A stretch of DNA of 64,000 bases from Sambucus nigra (GCA_949130495.1 OX422211.1:448332719-448396718); one strand, 5' to 3'; counted from the first letter of the stretch, positions 37,505 through 49,859 are shown. A program made the numbers and translations. The notes: generated by a model from the sequence alone, not told the origin.

Positions 37505-37570
<66 letters not shown>
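37413..37570 (+). repeat. Duplicated (CA)n(TA)n microsatellite
   Basis: Two copies of a module (CA)n-(TA)n-CCACTGTTC; CCACTGTTC occurs at 37497-37505 and 37571-37579, 74 bp apart. Apparent reading frames here are microsatellite artefacts. Confidence 0.9.
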
Positions 37571-37572
<2 letters not shown>

Positions 37573-37978
37573 ACTGTTCTAACTAACCCACTTAGGCATG
37601 CCTAGGCTTGAGACTTGGGAGAAACGCTCCGCCTTAATCTTTTTATGCCTTATTCTTGGTAAAACCCTTAAGGCACACTTTTTCTAGAAACAACAATGCT
37701 CTAGTGAAACGATATCGCCTTTTAAAGAATTTTTTTACAAACTGGACCATTATCTCATCCAAAATAATCAAATAGTATTTTAATTTGCATATATTCAGAC
37801 ATATTTTTATGATATGTACAATTTTTGTATTTTAATAGCCTTGCTATTTATGGTTAAAAAATATTAAAATATATTAAGAAGGCATAAACGCCTAAGACCC
37901 GCCTAGGCTTCTAAGGCTTAAGGCTTGACCTCCACACCTCGATCACGCCCCTCGTTTTTTTGAACCTTGGTATATACA
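37571..37978. mobile_element. MITE-like insert with CCTAGGC/AAGGC motifs
   Basis: Absent from the homologous position of the other G1 LTR, so it is an insertion (with the adjacent microsatellite). Both ends contain repeated words CTTAGGC, GCCTAGGC and TAAGGC, partly as inverted repeats; the right end reads TTTTTTTGAACCTTGG. No clear TSD because of the microsatellite on the left. It resembles widespread plant non-autonomous DNA elements, but the superfamily is uncertain. Confidence 0.45.
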
Positions 37979-38630
37979 TATCATTACAATATGTATATAT
38001 ATAAAGTACAGAACTCATACGCATATCCCATAGTGCACGTTTGGACCAATCCCAAAGTTTGAACTAACTTCTAGATTAAATAATTAAATAGTCACTCTCA
38101 TGAATTCTCCATTCTCATCACTCGATTCCACCTATCATTGGATTATCACACATACCAAACCCTAGAAAGGATTCTCCAGTAATCCCATAGTACCCAGAAG
38201 CCCCTACAGTCAGTCCCCAAGCTTTAACAGGTCAAAATAACACACGAATAAAAACTGAGAAGACTAGCAAACTGAACCGTCTTACTGGAAGATCGAACTG
38301 GTTTAGTTGAGTGAACCGATTCACTCTCCCATTCAACCGATTTGGTTTGTTGTGCTGCCAGACATATTTTTCCTCGGGTTTTCTCCCCTAAAACTCTCCA
38401 ATAAAGGTCCCAAGCCTCCCCAAACATGAAATCAACCTCACATAATCAATATACTAACGTTCCAGCAACATCATAACACCTAAAAATCATGAGTCCTATA
38501 TCAAACACCTAGGATTAGGAGTCAAACATCTAATCAATTCAACTCAAAAAAAAATTCCAATTTGATTTTCAAAAGTTCAACCTTCCAATTAAAGTTCTAC
38601 ATGCTCATCAATTTAAACCCAAAATTAATT
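37979..38630 (-). repeat. G1 5' LTR, right fragment
   Basis: Aligns with 7790-~8400 (for example CAAACATGAAATCAACCT and TATATTGACGTTCCAG versus TATACTAACGTTCCAG). Similarity fades near 38630, short of the LTR's outer end, so this end of G1 is truncated or replaced. Confidence 0.7.
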
Positions 38631-38639
38631 TCTAATTTC

Positions 38640-40161
38640 TAATATGGTTTAATCGAAGATTTTGGGATGGACATAATGTAATGGAAAAATAGGATTGATA
38701 TAGTTGACCCCAAAAGGCATTATTGAGTTGAGTTGAGTTGAGTTGAGTTGTATAGCATACCTTCTACATTTCATCTCTATCCATTAGATTTAAATCTTTT
38801 AATCAGACTTAATACAAATCGTACAATTTTAAAATACTTGACTAATTTTTGGATCCTTCCAACAACCACTATATAAACCCTCTAACTCTCAGCATTGAGA
38901 AGCTTTTGGCCAATCTTAGAGAGAGAAAGAAAAGAGAAAAGGGAGAATATAGAGAGAAAGAAAAGAGATAAGAGATAAACCCAAACTGAGTGACCTCAAA
39001 GCGCGTGAGTGAGAGAATAGAGTGACAAAGAGGGAGAAATGAGAGGAGAATTAGAGTTGGTTTGTGTGAGTGAGAGATAAATATGTTATCAATGCCCGTT
39101 GATTCATGTTATTTTATTCTCCAAGAATTAAACCTTGGGTTTGTTTTATCTAAAGTTTTCACCTATTAAACTTGAGAAAAATCGAAACCCCTATATTCTT
39201 TTCACTATACACACTAGTTAGGTTTTTCTTTAAAAGGCATTTCAAACATTATATGTATGGGAAATAATGTTCCGATAGTGGACCTAGACTGCATTTATAA
39301 TTTTTTTTATATTCATACCTCTCCTTGTTTAAATATGGTCTTTATTATGTAAAATCTTTAAATCTATTTTTTTTTCAAACAAATATTTAAAACGTTTTAT
39401 ATTTTATATTTTTAATAATTTTACTCATTTTTGTGTATATATCATCAGATATAAAAGTTTAGACATAACTGGATTGAATGTACTGATTTAAACTCTATGT
39501 ACTTGATTTACAGTTTGTGGGTGTATAAACATATAATTATTGTGAATCGTTAGACTGGTCTGCAATATTAAGGGTGTGTAGGGGTTTTATCATTGCATGT
39601 AAATAAATTATAATGTACACTACACAACGCACACAAGCCACTTCACGTAATCCATTTTGGTTGATCTTTTTCAGAGTTGAACTTTAGTCGACCAAGGATT
39701 GAAGAAAGAGCAAGGATTTGTAGCAAAGGAGCACGACAAGATATATGGAGATATTTCAGACTTAGCTATATTTCTTGTTATTAATTCGTTTAGTTTCTGT
39801 TGTACATTGTAATTATTTATTTTGTTATAGGGGATATTTTTTATCATCATCCAGGGGAGGTCGTGGATGTTTCCACCCAGTTTGAGGTTTTACCACATTA
39901 AATATGGTGTTTTGTTTGGAAAATCTCTTATAACTCTACACACTATCTGATGGAAACTAGTAAACACAAGTGTTATCTTTTAAAACATAAAACAAGGATT
40001 TCAAAACTAAAACTAAACTTAGTTTTTTAGTGAACCTTTTAACACATCTTGTGTTATTTTAAAACTATTCAAGTTTGAAATCAAATCGAGCTAATCAAAA
40101 GTATTTTGGATTACACTTTTAGACTTTTAACTTTGTTAAAATTATATGGAGTAATTTCAAG
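38640..40161 (+). repeat. Probable 5' LTR and leader of copia element C2
   Basis: Starts after G1. A (TTGAG)n pentanucleotide repeat lies at 38723-38750, a TATA box CTATATAAACC at about 38868-38878 and an A/G-rich leader after it. GAGGTTTTACCACATTAAAT at about 39882 resembles the terminal part of many copia LTRs. It ends at the primer binding site. The 3' LTR is outside the window, so the edges are unproven. Confidence 0.5.
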
Positions 40162-40176
40162 TGGTATCAAAGATCC
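40162..40176 (+). other. C2 primer binding site
   Basis: TGGTATCAAAGATCC, a tRNA-Met type copia primer binding site, followed by gag-like coding. Confidence 0.7.
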
Positions 40177-40199
40177 TTATTTTAAAACTATTTGAGATC

Positions 40200-42822
40200 A
40201 TGTTCCTCTCAACCTATAAAACATAGATGAGAAAAACAGAAACCTAAATGATCCCACTGTCTTTGATGGAAGCAATTTTCTATACAAAGTAAGGACAATT
40301 GAATTCATCTAAGGATCTTTGGGGGCGATGTTTGGGACATGGTAGTTAACCATTATACACCCTACTAGACCTGCTAGTCAAGGTAGCGATCATATGGTAA
40401 AGAAACCTATAAGGCCCCATTTGGTTGTCCCAAAATTGTAAATTGAATCATTAATAAATTGATCCATTTACAAATTGATCCATTAATTGTGTTTGGTTTC
40501 ATTAATGAAAGGATTCATTAATTGTCCCATTTTAGCTCATGTGCAAAATTTGAAATTGGATCATTTCACAAAAAAATTGAAATGAATTCATTTGAAATAG
40601 GAGTCACATAAAGTGCATGTCCCATCTCCCTCTTCCTCTTCCCCTCCTCATGTCCCTATCTCTTTCCCTCCCCCTCTCTCTCTTGATTTGTTTTTATCTT
40701 TTTTTCATAGAACCTTAACATCAATTTCAAATTTCCAAACATTGTGTAAAATTGGATTTAACTCATTTCAAATTCACTCATTTACAATTCAATAATTCAC
40801 AATGAACCAATTTACATAATCAAACAATTTGCGCAACCAAACTGAGCCTAAGTGAATATTTAAAAGAAGAGAAAATAATGCGTCAATATAATAATAAAGC
40901 AAAGAATGCCATATTTATGGTTGTCAATGAGACTGAGTTTAAATAGATCTTTGCATATTCCAAATCTAAGCAAATTTAGGACACGTTGGTTAGTGCTCAT
41001 GAAGGTGGCATATGTGTCAAGGCTGGTAAAACTCATATCCTTATACACCAGTTCAATACCATTATGATGCATGGGGAGAGAAGTTGTAATGAATTCTATA
41101 TGAAACTCACATACATCATAAATAAACTCGATACAAATGGAGTGGAATTTGCAAAGATAAATATTGTTATGAAAATTTTAAGGTCTCTACCCCATATTTT
41201 TACTCTAAACTCTATGTTATTGAAGAGTCAAGTGATCCAGATTTCAATCCTAAATTATTATGTAGTAAACTAAGAACTATGGAAATGTAACTTGAATACA
41301 AAAAGTCTCTAAAGTCTACCTTTTGTTATAAAGGAATGCTGAGTCAAAATTGGTATTCTCATCTAAGTTAAACACACTTGACTTATTATATCCTCACATA
41401 GATATTGAAACCTTTGATCATGAGATTTTTATGCTCAGAAAGAACTTAAAAAATTATAAAATTTAAAAATACTGTTACTGCTAACTAGAGTAATTTCACT
41501 GGCCAAGGTAGTTAATATTAAAAACCCTATGAAAGGACTTTTAACCGAATTAACAACAAGGACAAAGACAACATGAGACCTCAACATGACTTATTTTAAA
41601 GTTCGACGTCATAAGTTCAACAATTGTGGGAGCTATGCCAATAGCTGTAAAGAAAGAGTTAAGACCACACCAAATAACCATTTCACTAAGACCTAGGATG
41701 ACTCATCTGATTTTGATGATAATGAGTCAGGTCCATCAGACAATAATGAATCTCGCATGTAATTCTTTTCTAAAGTGATTGGAAATGAATTTGATACATG
41801 TCTATGATGTTGTGAAAGGTAAATATCTTATTTATGGGTGTATGAGTTAAAAAGGGAAATAAGTTCTTTAGTCCATAATTGGATGGGTGTGTGAGTTTCA
41901 TAGATTTTCAAAAGAAACACGTATGGGACATTACTCCACACACCTCACTTAGTGATAGTGATGATGACTAACCTAACTATCATGAACTTTATGCTAAAAT
42001 CTTAAAAGGATGTTCAAATTTTGGAAAAAAATGATTAAAAGTTATCTTATAAGATTGATGAGTTAAATAAGCAAGTTAGGCAATGTTTTATGGAATATAG
42101 TAACCAATGTCAAAGCTTTGAGACCAAACAACATGATTTCTGAAAGAAACTTAAAGATTTGACTGATTCAAACCATATTTTGTAATACAAATACAAATAC
42201 AAATACACTTTGGTGGAACTTGAGGAATCCAAAGAACTATTTTTAAATGTGTTTATAAAGTTTAAAGTGTTTGAATCAAGTATAAAATAACCGAATTATA
42301 TCTTAAGTGTTGGTAAGTCTGAAAATGACAAATGTGGTTTAGGATTTGATGAAAATCAAAACTTTTATCAAAATTTAAGCTACCATATGTCTCAAACCCT
42401 CAAAAAATTTAGAATAACAACCAACACTTGAGAAGTCTAAAGACTTGTAAAAATAAATTTTACAAAATTCAGTCTCTAAGGTGACATAAACTATTGGAGA
42501 TCCAAATTATAAGCAATGACAAACTATTAAATATAGGTTCCCTACCGAAATAGATTTAGAGAATAAGACAATTTTTTTACAATCAAACCTATGGTGGAGA
42601 ATAAAGTGAAACCCATTATTAAAAATATAACCAATCAAGTAACGCCTATTTCAGCTATCTTCCTCGTTAATGCGATGTGTTTGGGAACACTAAGGAAGAA
42701 TACTTTCAAAAAAGAATTAATACTCTACTTTATAAAAATTTCAATAAATTTTGAGTGGAGTGCAGTAACTATGTTTTCCCCAAACAAAATATGAATGAAA
42801 GAAAAACTGGGAAAAGTGACAA
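40200..42822 (+). pseudogene. C2 copia gag (UBN2-type), interrupted
   Basis: Start region gives DPTVFDGSNF and VRTIEFI, matching the copia 'FDGxNFxxWKxRMxxFI' gag start. After a 436-bp MITE (40413-40848) the frame resumes. 40986-41273 encodes SAHEGGICVKAGKTHILIHQ, SCNEFYMKL, IVMKILRSLPHIF, matching the UBN2 gag fold ('LxxxHEGTxxVKxxKxxxLxxxFExxxM...LxxLPxxF'). A degenerate zinc knuckle (HKFNNCG, SYANSC) lies near 41610. Acidic and coiled-coil-like stretches follow to 42822, then Athila interrupts. Many stops and frameshifts. Confidence 0.7.
40413..40848. mobile_element. Tourist/PIF-Harbinger-like MITE, 436 bp
   Basis: Left end GGCCCCATTTGGTTG and reverse complement of the right end GGCTCAGTTTGGTTG are imperfect terminal inverted repeats (12 of 15). 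Flanked by the 3-bp duplication TAA at 40410-40412 and 40849-40851; a TWA target is typical of PIF/Harbinger. Excising it in silico rejoins the C2 gag frame region. No transposase coding. Confidence 0.75.
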
Positions 42823-42827
42823 CAAGT

Positions 42828-44424
42828 TGACGCGACTCAGAATGTGTTTCAGAAGTGCGTACTCTCTAGGCTCAAGTGAAAGCCTGTCGCGTTAGTAATA
42901 AACTCGGTAAGTCGGAATCGTATCCACGGGGAAATAGGATAATGGAATTGTAACGACGTTGGACAAATGAATGAATCCTAACTCTGACTCTAAAGAAAAA
43001 GGAAAAGATGATTGGTTTTGAAAACTGACTACAACTATATGCAATTGTGAAATTATGAAATAAATGTAGCTATTCTAAATTAACCAAAATACTAACGATG
43101 AATGATTTAAAACTTTAAACTATATGATGAGAAAAACAGGACAGGAATACAATCCCCCAACCCTAGTGTATTGATGATGTAAAACTAATCATAAATTTAA
43201 GTGATTAATTATACCCAGAATTTAGTACTCCCAAGCATTACGTATATGAGGTTGAAGCCCGCACCATACTTAATCAGAGGACGAGTAAATCGGTATTGCA
43301 ATAGTTACACTCGAATTGTATTATAAAGCATCCCGGTTACCCGAAATCAAATAAGATCCAAAGATCTACAATTGTCGCGTTCCTAAGCAATACGGTCGTA
43401 ATCAAATCATTAAATTTAGAGGATTACTTTTATACACATACAACTACCACATCGGGTTGGGTTCATGCATCCCGGCCCTTAAAAGTCTAGCATACCATGA
43501 TGAAAGTGATGAAAATGATTTTGGAATTGCAGGAAGTCATGATTAAACTAAGGAAAAATTGAAGAATGATGTAAACGGGAAATTAGACAGAGGAAATTAC
43601 TCACTAATATTACCAAAGCACTCAAAGCATTAACAACAATTATTGGTAATCACAAAAATCTGAACAATCTTCAATCTTGGAATTAAAATTATAATCTATC
43701 TTCAAACGAGGGTTTTTCTGAAAAGAATGGAAAATTTGATAAATTCTTCATTATTAAAGTGATAATAACTCGGGTTTAAATACCCTACAAAGCTCCAAGA
43801 GTTTTAGCTGAACTATGACTCTCCATTAGAGGAGGAGTAAAAAAATAAAAATTCGACAGTCGGATCGGTCCGGTCCTCCTTCGGTTCGATCTGGCTTGAA
43901 TCCGAATCGATTCATTTCTTTCTTCATCGTATCGATCCGATACGGATCGATTCATTTATTTTTCTTCGGCTTTGATCCATCTTTGGTCTGGGGTTCTCTG
44001 GAAATTGGCATTTCAGATCGGTCCCGACCGAATCGGTTGGAATTTCCTTTCACTTTTTCTTTAGACTTTGACTGCTCATAACTTTCACACCGGGACTCCA
44101 ATTAAAGTGCCATTTCTTCCTACGTGCTCGTGAACTTGATATATTCAACTTCTCTTTAAATGCCTCATCTGAATTCCAGGTAAAAATTACAATTTTTCCC
44201 TTTTGACTTTCCTTCTTTTCTTTCTCGATTCTTCCGGTTTCTTTCTTTCTTTAATTGTCATCAAATACCTGTAAAATCAGAGTACGAAATACCAGAAACT
44301 CGGGGTACTCATTAGAATAAGTCAGTAGCAAGATTATGAGATAAAATCAAATCCATTACGTTGTTCGAGCTACTAAAAGTAACTAAATTAAAGGGATAAA
44401 TTGGGAAGAATTTATGCCTAATCA
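42828..44424 (-). repeat. Athila 3' LTR
   Basis: Plus-strand edges TGACGCGACTC and GCCTAATCA. On the element's strand a TATA-like TATTTAAA lies within GGGTATTTAAACCC at about 43773-43786. A cluster of GGTCCGGTCC/CGGATCGATTC words lies at 43858-44040. Plus-strand frames inside are non-coding. Confidence 0.95.
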
Positions 44425-46158
44425 AACCCCCTAACTTAGAACTTTGTCCGTCCCAAGAAATGTAAAAGAATCCTAGCAAGGTTGAACTCTTGAAAATCAT
44501 TTTATTGGGATAAAATACACTTTTCACGGGCAAGCGATTGCATTTAGCGTATGCAACAAGCCTTTAAACCCCTAGGTTACCCTAGTAGGACGAGTTGTGT
44601 CTCGTGAGGGTTTGCAGAGAATATACCCATAAAATTCGACTCAAAGAAAACTCAAAATACGCAAAAATTGTATAATTCAAAATTTCTGAGAAAATAATCA
44701 TCATCAAGCCATGGTCAAGAGATTCAAATCATAGTGCGTGTGTGCGGAGCCAGAAATTTAACCGCGGATTTCCACCGATTGACCATTACGTTACTTATCC
44801 AAAAATTCGTTTTGATTTTAAATTCTCACAAGATGCTCTCTCCAACGAATCACTCGGAATGTGGCTATTCTCTCGACGTGCGTGATAAAAAAGAATAAAT
44901 ATGGACACAAAGTCATGCACACAAGTAGAAAGACGAAAATATATGGTGAATAGATCTCATCATCGGAATACGATCATTTGGAAACGGTTAGAAAGACGAA
45001 ATACATACGTTTTACCTCTTTTATTATCTTTTGTGTTCTAGCTCTCCATGCGATAACTAATTTCGCAATTTGGACTCAGTTAGGACATTTTCGGGTTAAA
45101 GGTGTATTGGGTAATATGAGAATGGTTGGTAACTTCGGAATTGAAATTTTTTCTTATGATGCCCGTTAGTGCTTTTCTGGGCTATTGCTCATTTTCTCTT
45201 CTTTTTCTATTTTTTTCACACTTTTCTTTTCCTGCTATTTTTTTGTTGAGCATTCTTCTATTTTTTTTCTTGCCCCTTTTTGTTGCACTTTTCGGACTTA
45301 AATTCTGACTTTTTCCATTTTTCACAATTCCGGGCTATTTGGGTTTTGGGGGTTGTCAAACGAAACGAAAAATTGTTCGGCTCAAATTTGGGTTACAAAA
45401 GGGATGATTTTTCACAACTTTTTATGCCCAATATTTTTGGGTGATAAACTAGGGCCTACTTCATTGTTCAAATTGCTAGTTACCTTATGCGTTTCGAGAT
45501 GAATTAAATTTAGAGATCAATTTTGGCATGTTTTTTTCAAAGCAATATCACACACAATTTTCATAACCGATCAAAATGAAAGGATTGAGATCCTCAATGA
45601 CTTTTTAGGCGCTAAAAAGAACTTTGAGTTAACAATTAACTCGAATTGATTTATAAATTTCACAAAGATGAAAGGCTCGAATCTCACCGGGTTTGTTAAT
45701 CTCCACACTTATTTGTTAAGTCGTCATTTTTCACACAATTTTCATTTTTGGTATATTTCGGCTTTGTGTATTTGAATTTTACAACTTGAGACTTTAACCG
45801 ACTTTTAATGATATTTTTGAAAAATTTGAATTCCAATTTTTATTTATTTTGAACAAAAATATTTTTGGATTTTTCAAAGTTTTATGATTTTTTTTTAAAT
45901 TTCTGGGCATTTTTGAAAATTTGTGAAGTTTTAGAAATTCGCACTTGTGACTCCCCCTAACTTAGACTTTTACATTGTCCTCAAGCAAAAAGGACTAAAA
46001 TCTAAACAAGGAAAAATAAGAAGTGCGATAAATAAATAAAACAAATGGAGAAAATGCAGATTTTTATAAAAAAGGATTGTGGTAAAATAACATGAAAGAG
46101 CATACAACACGTGAACAAGGTAAACAACTAAAAGCTGTCACAAACAACCAAAGATTCA
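44425..46158 (-). other. Athila 3' non-coding region with polypurine tract
   Basis: The polypurine tract on the minus strand (AAGTTAGGGGGTT) occupies 44437-44425, directly before the 3' LTR. A near-duplicate tract (minus strand AAGTTAGGGGGAG) sits at about 45963-45951. The rest is AT-rich with poly-T runs; small plus-strand frames (44978-45308) show no domain. Confidence 0.65.
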
Positions 46159-47354
46159 CTAGGGTGGTGGGTGGGAAGAGTTGGGCGCGTCCGGGCCATA
46201 GGGGTCATAGAAGTAGGATGGAAAAGGCTCGTTGGGATCCCCTTGGCGTCGGTATAAGTCCGCTTAGAAATGAAACATCATTCTTGTATCGCGACGGTAG
46301 TCGGTCATAAAGTTGTTGAATCACGTCTCTAGGGATGACATACGATTAGTGAGGTCGCTACCCGTGCATTCGAAATCTGGGTCGTCTTCTTCTTCGGCCG
46401 ACTCGTCATCCACACCCACGTCTCCCATCTCCACATCAACACCTGCCTCTTTTTCTTCCTCTTCTGTACTCTAGGCAGCATCGTCCTCGCCATCACTTCC
46501 ATGCCTTTCCCTAATGATGGCCAGCTGTCTGGCTCTTTGCGTGTGGGTTCCCTATCCAAAAGGACCAGGGCGGCGAGTACGGTCAAGCGGCGCCTCAATG
46601 CCAGCATCCTTGAGAATGGAGGTAATCCGACGTACATATGGAATTGGGGCTGCACCTTTCTCATCCATGGCTGCAACGAGGATGTCAGCGTATAGGGTGC
46701 GATCCAGGTTAATTGGAGTGTGGGGATCGAAGAGGTGGTATGTCAATGTGGCTTGATGGGTTCGCATCGCTGAATTGTTGGACGTTTGCAAAATGTTAGC
46801 ACACACAATTTGGAATGTCAGGTGTGCTTTCTCATTAAGTCGGCCAATAGCAACAGTCTCCTCCCTCCATTTAACATCGGGGGCAGTTCGCTCTATAATC
46901 AGTTCCTTGGCTACCGGGGCGACATTCCTAGGGTATGTGTAGTCTTGAACATCGGGAACGTCGTATTCGCCCAACTTGGCAGTGAGAATGGCCAAAGAAA
47001 AGGGAATGACGTTACCATCAACATAGGCTTGAGACTCGAATTGGCTCGTTCGAACAAGGGAGCCATAGAAGGAGCGGAACTAGGCAGCCCAAACCGCCTC
47101 GTAGGGTTCATTAAGGAAACGGTACCAACCCCTAGGCATGAAGAGAGCGGTGACAGAATTGGGCAGCCCTGCCCATTAGACTGCGCGCTCCATGTGGAGT
47201 TTGTGATCCGGACTAAAGAAGCGAGTGCACTAACGCTCCTCTTGGCGGGAACGAAATTCACCATGGCCGGAGGGTAGGATTTCGGTTGAGTCATATTTGA
47301 CGGGAGGGGGTTCTTTGGGCCATTGGGAAAAAGGAGAGGTTGCTGGTACAACAT
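46159..47354 (-). pseudogene. Athila extra (env-position) ORF
   Basis: Minus-strand ORF after integrase, where Athila elements carry an extra or env-like gene. The main frame reads LFMPRGWYRFLNEPY, then a TAG, FRSFYGSLVRTSQFESQA, VDGNVIPFSLA, then 46995-46552 (EKAHLTFQIVCANIL, MRTHQATLTYHL, INLDRTLYADIL, IPYVRRITSILKDAGI). This matches the plant 'putative transposon protein' fold found in Athila ORFs (MRTxxAxLxYxLxxxxPIxLxxxI...FPxLIxxLCxxAGV). An acidic tail leads to the natural stop at 46161-46159. At least five in-frame stops. No transmembrane segments or signal peptide, so an envelope role is not supported. Confidence 0.7.
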
Positions 47355-48042
47355 AAGTAGAGAGAAGAGAGGAAGGATGTGGTTGGAGGTGTGGAGGAAA
47401 ATGGGGGAATTAAGTGTGTATTTATAGGTGAGGGGTGGGTAGGGTTTTTCAATTGGAGGGAAAGGGTTTGGAGGGAAATAGGGGATGTATTTGGGAGGGA
47501 AATTGAATGGTTGGGTATAGTGGGACGAATTGGGAGGGAAGGGAAGGAATTGGGGAGAAGGGGGGGTGCACCTAGGTAATAGGGGAAAGTCTGCAGAAAT
47601 CGGACCGATCCTACTGGTACAGGACCGGACCGGTTCGGTCCTTTTAATTTTTGAGCTTTTTAATTACCAGATCAATACGACTCTAAAAGAAACGAACCGA
47701 TCCGATCAGGCCCAAAAATAAAAGAACTGATCCCGTTCTTGCATTTAAGCTGGAATTCTCCCCTAACTTAATTGTGATTGCTCTTCTCCGAAAGTTTTTT
47801 ATTCTCAGCATTGCTTCGTATCAATTTTTGGCTCAAAACCCTCTCGCTACCTATGGTCAACGCAACTTGACTCAATTTCCCGAAACATGCGAATGCTCTC
47901 ACCTTATTGCACCCTAATCCTAGGGACTCTCACTACTCACACGACTCCTGTCTATTATACACAAGAATTCACCCCATACGCGTCGAGGGTGCGACAACCT
48001 CACTGTAGCAGCTCACTCTACCCCGTAAACGGGGTCCGACAA
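47355..48042 (-). other. Athila pol-to-ORF spacer
   Basis: Non-coding. It holds a G-rich (plus) stretch 47360-47590, GGACCGGACCGGTTCGGTCC-type words at ~47605-47640 like those in the LTR, and a third tract resembling the polypurine tract (minus strand TAAGTTAGGGGA) at about 47770-47759. Confidence 0.55.
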
Positions 48043-49190
48043 CTAAACGGTGTCGACTTCTTCCACACACGTCTCTAAATATGGATTTAGGCGTTGCCCA
48101 TTTACTTTGAATGTATTTCCCCCTTTCAAATCGTCTAACTCAATAGTTGCGTGAGGGAAAACATTCTTCACAACGAATGGGCAGACCATCGTGACCGCAA
48201 CTTGTCCGGAAAGACATGAAGCCAAGAGTTATAGAGAAGCACTTTTTGTTCAGGAAGAAACTCTTTGCGGAAAATGATGTTATCGTGAGAGAGTTTCATC
48301 CTTTCTTTGGAGATTTTTGCGTTCTCGTACGCATCATTGCGTATCTCTTCTAACTCATTCAATTGAAGCTTGCGAGCTTCACCGGCCTTATCCATGGCAA
48401 AGTTCAACTCCTTAATCACCCAATACACCTTGTACTCTAATTCCACGGGAAGATGGAAAGGTTTTCCATACACAAAGCGGAATGGGGACATGCCGAGTGG
48501 ATTTTTTTATGTCGTACGATAAGCCCATAGCGAATCTTTCAATCTAAGTGACCAATCTTTCCAGGTAGGATTGACGGTCTTTTCAAGAATGTTATTTATT
48601 TCTCGATTTGCTAGTTCATCCTGCCCATTCATTTATGGGTGATAAGTCGTTCGAACCTTGTGAACGACACCATACTTTCTCATGTGCTTCACGAATGGCC
48701 TATTGCAAAAGTGCATGCCATTATCACTAATTATCGCTTTTGGAGCACCAAAGCGGGAAAGTATGTGTTCCTGTAGGAACTTAATCACCACTTTGTTTTC
48801 ATTGGTCTTGGTATCTATAGCTTCCACCCATTTAGAAACGTAGTCTACCGCGACAAGGATGTATAGAAAACCAAAGGACGGGGGGAAAGGGCCCATGAAG
48901 TCAATACCCCAACAGTCGAATATCTCAATAATGAGTATGGGGGTAAGAGGCATCATGCCTTGTCGGGTAATAGCTCCCATCCTTTGGAACCTATTGCAAT
49001 ATTTACAAGCATTGTTCACATCCCGGAATATTATGGGCCAATAGAGGTCGCATTGCAGAATTTTAGCGGCCATCTTTTTCATCCAAAAGTGGCCTCCACA
49101 AGCTTCCGAATGACAAAATTGGATGACTTTCGGGATCTCGTCATCCGATACACAACGTCGGATGATTTGGCCGGTTCAAGATTTAAATAG
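48043..49190 (-). pseudogene. Athila integrase
   Basis: Zinc-binding end CKYCNRFQRMG and core GIDFMGPFPPS, VDYVSKWVEA, ISDNGMHFCNRPF within 49082-48633. A TAA then follows YHP, and the frame resumes with [11 protein letters not shown] (catalytic Glu retained), [14 protein letters not shown] and [20 protein letters not shown]. The C-terminal module reaches about 48043 (HATIELDDL, FKVNGQRLNPYL) after a further frame change. Matches the Athila integrase end to end. Confidence 0.88.
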
Positions 49191-49859
49191 AAAAGGGTCA
49201 TCATAGAAAAACATGCGCGACCAAGTAATAAATATCTTCTTATCTTGCGATGTCCAATTGGGAGGGACGGCTCCCGTGACAAGATAGTTCACGATATCCG
49301 CAAACCAGGGCAAAGAAGAGGTAGCAAAGAGTTTCTCATCCGGAAAGTATTCGTCTATGGGTATTGGATCACTAGGTACGTCGGACGAAAGTCGTGATAA
49401 GTGGTCGGCAACGACATTTTCTACTCCTTTATTATCTTTAATGGAGAGATTAAACTCTTGTAGGAGTAGGATCCACCTTATGAGGTGCGGCTTTGCATCT
49501 TTCTTTACGAGTAGGTATTTCAATACCCCGTGGTCGGTGAAGTGAGTGATGGGAGAACCGAAAAGATAGGACCGAAATTTGTCAAGAGCAAAGACTACCG
49601 CTAGCAACTCCTTCTCTGTAGTGGAGTAATTATATTGTGGTCCGATAAGAGTAAGGCTAGCATAGTAGATGACATGAGCCTTATTGTCTTTCCTTTGGCC
49701 CAAAATAGCCCCTATCGCATAATCGCTAGCATCACACGTAAGTTCGAATGGTAAAGACCAATCCGGAACTTGCATGATGGGAGAGGACACAAGCATGGTT
49801 TTTAGTTTTTCAAAAGTGCTTTGGCATGCTTCTGTCCACTCAAATGGGGTATCCTTCAT
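49176..49859 (-). pseudogene. Athila RNase H
   Basis: 227-codon open segment. FELTCDASDYAIGAILGQRK holds the first catalytic Asp, and YSTTEKELLAVVFALDKFRSYL the Glu; ITHFTDHGVLKYLL and VADHLSRL follow. An acidic segment (SSDVPSDPIPIDEYFPDE) and the start of the integrase linker come after. Only one RNase H is present, as usual for Athila. Confidence 0.9.

Noticed and set aside
46501..47277. Plus-strand ORFs (64-163 codons)
   Set aside because: Shadows of the minus-strand Athila extra ORF; the minus frame carries the conserved motifs.
46911..47354. 147-codon minus-strand frame overlapping the Athila extra ORF
   Set aside because: The neighbouring minus-strand frame (broken by stops) holds the conserved residues and joins the 46995-46552 frame; this one is open by chance.
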